This document shows positions 62,219 to 64,000 of a stretch of DNA of 64,000 nucleotides, one piece after another (the first letter of the stretch is position 1; the number at the start of each line of letters is the position of its first letter). The stretch lies in contig JAZKDE010000018.1 in assembly GCA_040387735.1 (NCBI GenBank), forward strand, positions 1 through 64,000. The letters run 5' to 3'. Below the pieces are notes generated by a model. It was given only the letters and a program-made list of their open reading frames with translations. It did not search any database and had not been told where the DNA came from. The translations under genes and the position numbers were made by a program. Origin of the DNA: Arcicella sp040387735. GTDB taxonomy: Bacteria > Bacteroidota > Bacteroidia > Cytophagales > Spirosomataceae.

Positions 62219-62848
62219 ATGCTAATTCACAAAACAAATTTTCTGATGCGAGCCATTTATCCAAATTTTCTTTGGCGTATTCCGACCCAAGAAAAAGAGA
62301 TTTATTTGACTTTTGATGATGGCCCGATTCCAGAAATTACAGAATTTGTATCAGAAGAATTGAATAAATATCAAGCTAAAGCTACTTTTTTTTGCATCGG
62401 TGACAATATTCAAAAGTATCCAAATGTATTTCAAAAACTTGTAAATGAGCAACATACCATCGGGAATCATACTTTTAATCACTTGAAAGGCTGGGATACA
62501 GAGAATACTGCATATTTGGAGAATTTCAAGAAGTGTCGAGTTGAAATAGAGAAAAATAATACGACTAAATTTACAACTTTATTTCGTCCGCCTTATGGCA
62601 GAATAAAAAAGAGTCAGGCAAAAGAAATTTTAAAAACCCATCAAATTGTGATGTGGGATGTACTTTCAGGGGATTATGATCAAAACTTCGCTAAAGATAA
62701 AGTTTTATCAAAAACAATAAAATATACAGAGCAAGGCTCAATTGTACTTTTTCATGATAGTTTGAAGGCAAGTAAAAACATGATGTATGCTTTGCCGAGG
62801 GTTTTGGAACATTTCTCAGAGCGAGGATTTACTTTTAAAAGTTTGTAG
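62219..62848 (+). CDS. Polysaccharide deacetylase (CE4, NodB family)
   Basis: 209 residues. The NodB domain has YLTFDDGPIPEIT (motif 1), TIGNHTFNHLKGW (motif 2, metal His), LFRPPYGRIK (motif 3), WDVLSGDYDQ (motif 4) and SIVLFHDS (motif 5). All catalytic and metal residues seem present. There is no signal peptide, so it likely acts on a nucleotide- or lipid-linked N-acetyl sugar in the cytoplasm. Position between two GT2 genes suggests de-N-acetylation of a GlcNAc-type unit. Confidence 0.92.
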   Translation: MLIHKTNFLMRAIYPNFLWRIPTQEKEIYLTFDDGPIPEITEFVSEELNKYQAKATFFCIGDNIQKYPNVFQKLVNEQHTIGNHTFNHLKGWDTENTAYLENFKKCRVEIEKNNTTKFTTLFRPPYGRIKKSQAKEILKTHQIVMWDVLSGDYDQNFAKDKVLSKTIKYTEQGSIVLFHDSLKASKNMMYALPRVLEHFSERGFTFKSL

Positions 62849-62849
62849 A

Positions 62850-62866
62850 ATAGGTTGCCAACCTAT
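62850..62866. repeat. Short palindrome after the deacetylase gene
   Basis: ATAGGTTG (62850-62857) and CAACCTAT (62859-62866) pair perfectly around one base, starting two bases after the stop codon. No U tract; it lies within the leader of the next gene. Confidence 0.45.
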
Positions 62867-62902
62867 CAATATTTTGAGCTATATAAACTTGTTACATTTA
62901 AT

Positions 62903-63901
62903 ATGATTTACCCAAAAATAACCATCTGGATTGCAGCTCGAAATGAGGAAGATAATATAATAAATTGCCTTCAATCAATTGAAAATTTAGATTATCCAAT
63001 TGAATCTATGCAGGTTTTAATTGGAAATGACAGTTCTGAAGATAAAACTAAATCACTCGTTTTAGCTTTTATTCGAGATAAAATACAATTTCAATTAATT
63101 GATATTCAAAAGATTATTAATAGTCAAAGAGGTAAGGCAAATGTATTAGCAAATCTTTATGAATATTCAACGGGTAAATATTTTTTGATTTGTGATGCGG
63201 ATGTTACCGTTAACCCAAATTGGGTAAAAGGTATGATTGCTAACTTTGAAAATGACGTAAAAATTGGGCATCAAGTGGGGATTACTTCTATAAAAGGGAC
63301 TCAATTATGGCATCATTTTCAGTCAATTGACTGGCTTCACGCTTTGACTTTACTCAAAATTGCGGCTGATTTAAAGATTCCATTGACTGGTTTAGGCAAT
63401 AATTCTGCCGTCACTCGTGAGGCTTATGAAGCCACTGGTGGATACGCAAAAATACCTTTTTCAATTACAGAAGATTTTGCATTATTCCACGAAGTTGTTA
63501 AAGAAGGATTTGGCTTTAAGAATACCATTAATAAGGCAGTATTTAACCAAACTTTACCTATGTTTACGTTAAAAGAGTTTTTACATCAACGTAAAAGGTG
63601 GATGGTTGGTGCGTTACAATGTCCTTGGTGGGTAGTATTTTTGTTATTTTTTCAAGCCTTACTTTTACCCATTTTAGGGATTATTGGATTATGTTTTTCT
63701 TGGAAAATAGCGGGTATTTTATGGTTATTGAAATGGTCAAACCAAACATTAACGGTTTTACCTACAATTTTCAAATTGAAGCAATTTCATTTAATTAGAT
63801 ACTTGTTTTTGTACGAATTATACGCCAATTGGTGGCAAATGACCATGATTTTCTTCTATTATTCGCCCGTAAAAGTAGATTGGAAAGGGAGAATATATTG
63901 A
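62903..63901 (+). CDS. Membrane glycosyltransferase family 2, second copy
   Basis: 332 residues from the ATG at 62903; the frame is open from a TTG at 62855 but that part has no conserved character. GT-A domain with TIWIAARNEEDNIINCL, QVLIGNDSSEDKT and the ICDADVTVNP metal site near 100; the QRKRWMVGA motif (about 226-234) is the QxxRW site. Two C-terminal membrane helices lie around 240-280. It is similar to the 61067 gene, with closer distance between motifs, and is probably a duplicate that has diverged. It is likely the last step of the module. Confidence 0.9.
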   Translation: MIYPKITIWIAARNEEDNIINCLQSIENLDYPIESMQVLIGNDSSEDKTKSLVLAFIRDKIQFQLIDIQKIINSQRGKANVLANLYEYSTGKYFLICDADVTVNPNWVKGMIANFENDVKIGHQVGITSIKGTQLWHHFQSIDWLHALTLLKIAADLKIPLTGLGNNSAVTREAYEATGGYAKIPFSITEDFALFHEVVKEGFGFKNTINKAVFNQTLPMFTLKEFLHQRKRWMVGALQCPWWVVFLLFFQALLLPILGIIGLCFSWKIAGILWLLKWSNQTLTVLPTIFKLKQFHLIRYLFLYELYANWWQMTMIFFYYSPVKVDWKGRIY

Positions 63902-63938
63902 AATAAGTACAGTTTATAATGAACAGATTTTTGATTTT

Positions 63939-64000
63939 ATGAATTTGAAAGAGAATAATACCATCATAGAAACGCACGCTCACATTTATGATGAAGTTTT
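63939..64000 (+). CDS. tatD: TatD-family metal-dependent hydrolase/DNase, start only
   Basis: Only the first 20 codons lie in the window: MNLKENNTIIETHAHIYDEV. The TxxH-A-H metal-binding opening (THAH) is the first motif of the TatD family, which are 3'-5' exonucleases or metal-dependent hydrolases. The gene continues beyond the right edge. A shorter ATG frame at 63919 ends after seven codons and is not used. It may be read from the preceding glycan cluster, 38 bases upstream. Confidence 0.75.
   Translation, partial: MNLKENNTIIETHAHIYDEV

Overview
The window looks like chromosomal DNA of a gliding-type Bacteroidota bacterium, most likely in Cytophagales (Spirosomataceae-like; the genus is an inference). 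The reasons are AT-rich DNA, promoters with the Bacteroidota -7 box TAnnTTTG, no obvious Shine-Dalgarno sequences, two secreted proteins ending in type IX secretion (T9SS) sorting domains, and Bacteroidota-typical genes (FtsX with DUF3098, SLBB/Wza-like export protein, DUF151-UVR nuclease, FAD enzyme of the HI0933 type). It is a draft assembly: a 10-N scaffold gap lies inside parC. No insertion sequence, prophage, integrase or CRISPR array was seen.

Layout. 1-7.3 kb: end of a DUF1080 glycan-type hydrolase, a secreted DRGH nuclease, an HI0933-type flavoprotein, a TPR protein, etfB-etfA, a DUF151 nuclease, ftsX and DUF3098. 7.4-12.2 kb: a GT-C-like membrane protein, tRNA-Leu(CAA), a MacB-type permease and a secreted protein usually misnamed asparagine synthetase B. 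12.2-27.7 kb: a long block read entirely on the minus strand that builds and exports a surface polysaccharide. In transcription order it holds an SLBB export protein, Wzz-like co-polymerase, ABC permease, ABC ATPase with a carbohydrate-binding tail, a DegT aminotransferase, a membrane glycosyltransferase, WbqC, a NeuD-like acyltransferase, a methyltransferase, a five-bladed-propeller glycoside hydrolase-like protein, a PhyH oxygenase, a lipoprotein esterase and a GT2 glycosyltransferase. 28-43 kb: parE, pheA, ribF, truB, uppP, a T9SS-exported SGNH esterase with five FN3 domains, xylulokinase, an ABC ATPase, a SanA/YdcF protein and parC. 43.7-59.4 kb: a paralogue of the GT-C-like protein, a Nudix hydrolase, a COG2509 flavoprotein, a lipoprotein, another T9SS cargo, a DEAD-type helicase, a cytochrome c lipoprotein, a CLC antiporter with fluoride-type motifs, a DUF255 thioredoxin-like protein, a GH29 fucosidase and a barrel-like surface protein. 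59.5-64 kb: ruvC, head to head with a glycolipid-type cluster (UPF0104 membrane protein, two processive GT2 enzymes around a NodB deacetylase), and the start of tatD.

How it fits together. The dominant theme is the cell surface: an ABC-transporter-dependent glycan system, a second small glycan cluster at the right edge, undecaprenyl-phosphate recycling (uppP), secreted glycan-active enzymes (DUF1080, GH29, SGNH esterase) and T9SS cargo. The most unusual DNA-level signal is a set of intergenic inverted repeats whose arms are built of 7-base words. The words differ from place to place while the architecture is shared. At 16176-16256 all three arm mismatches become G.U pairs on the transcribed strand.
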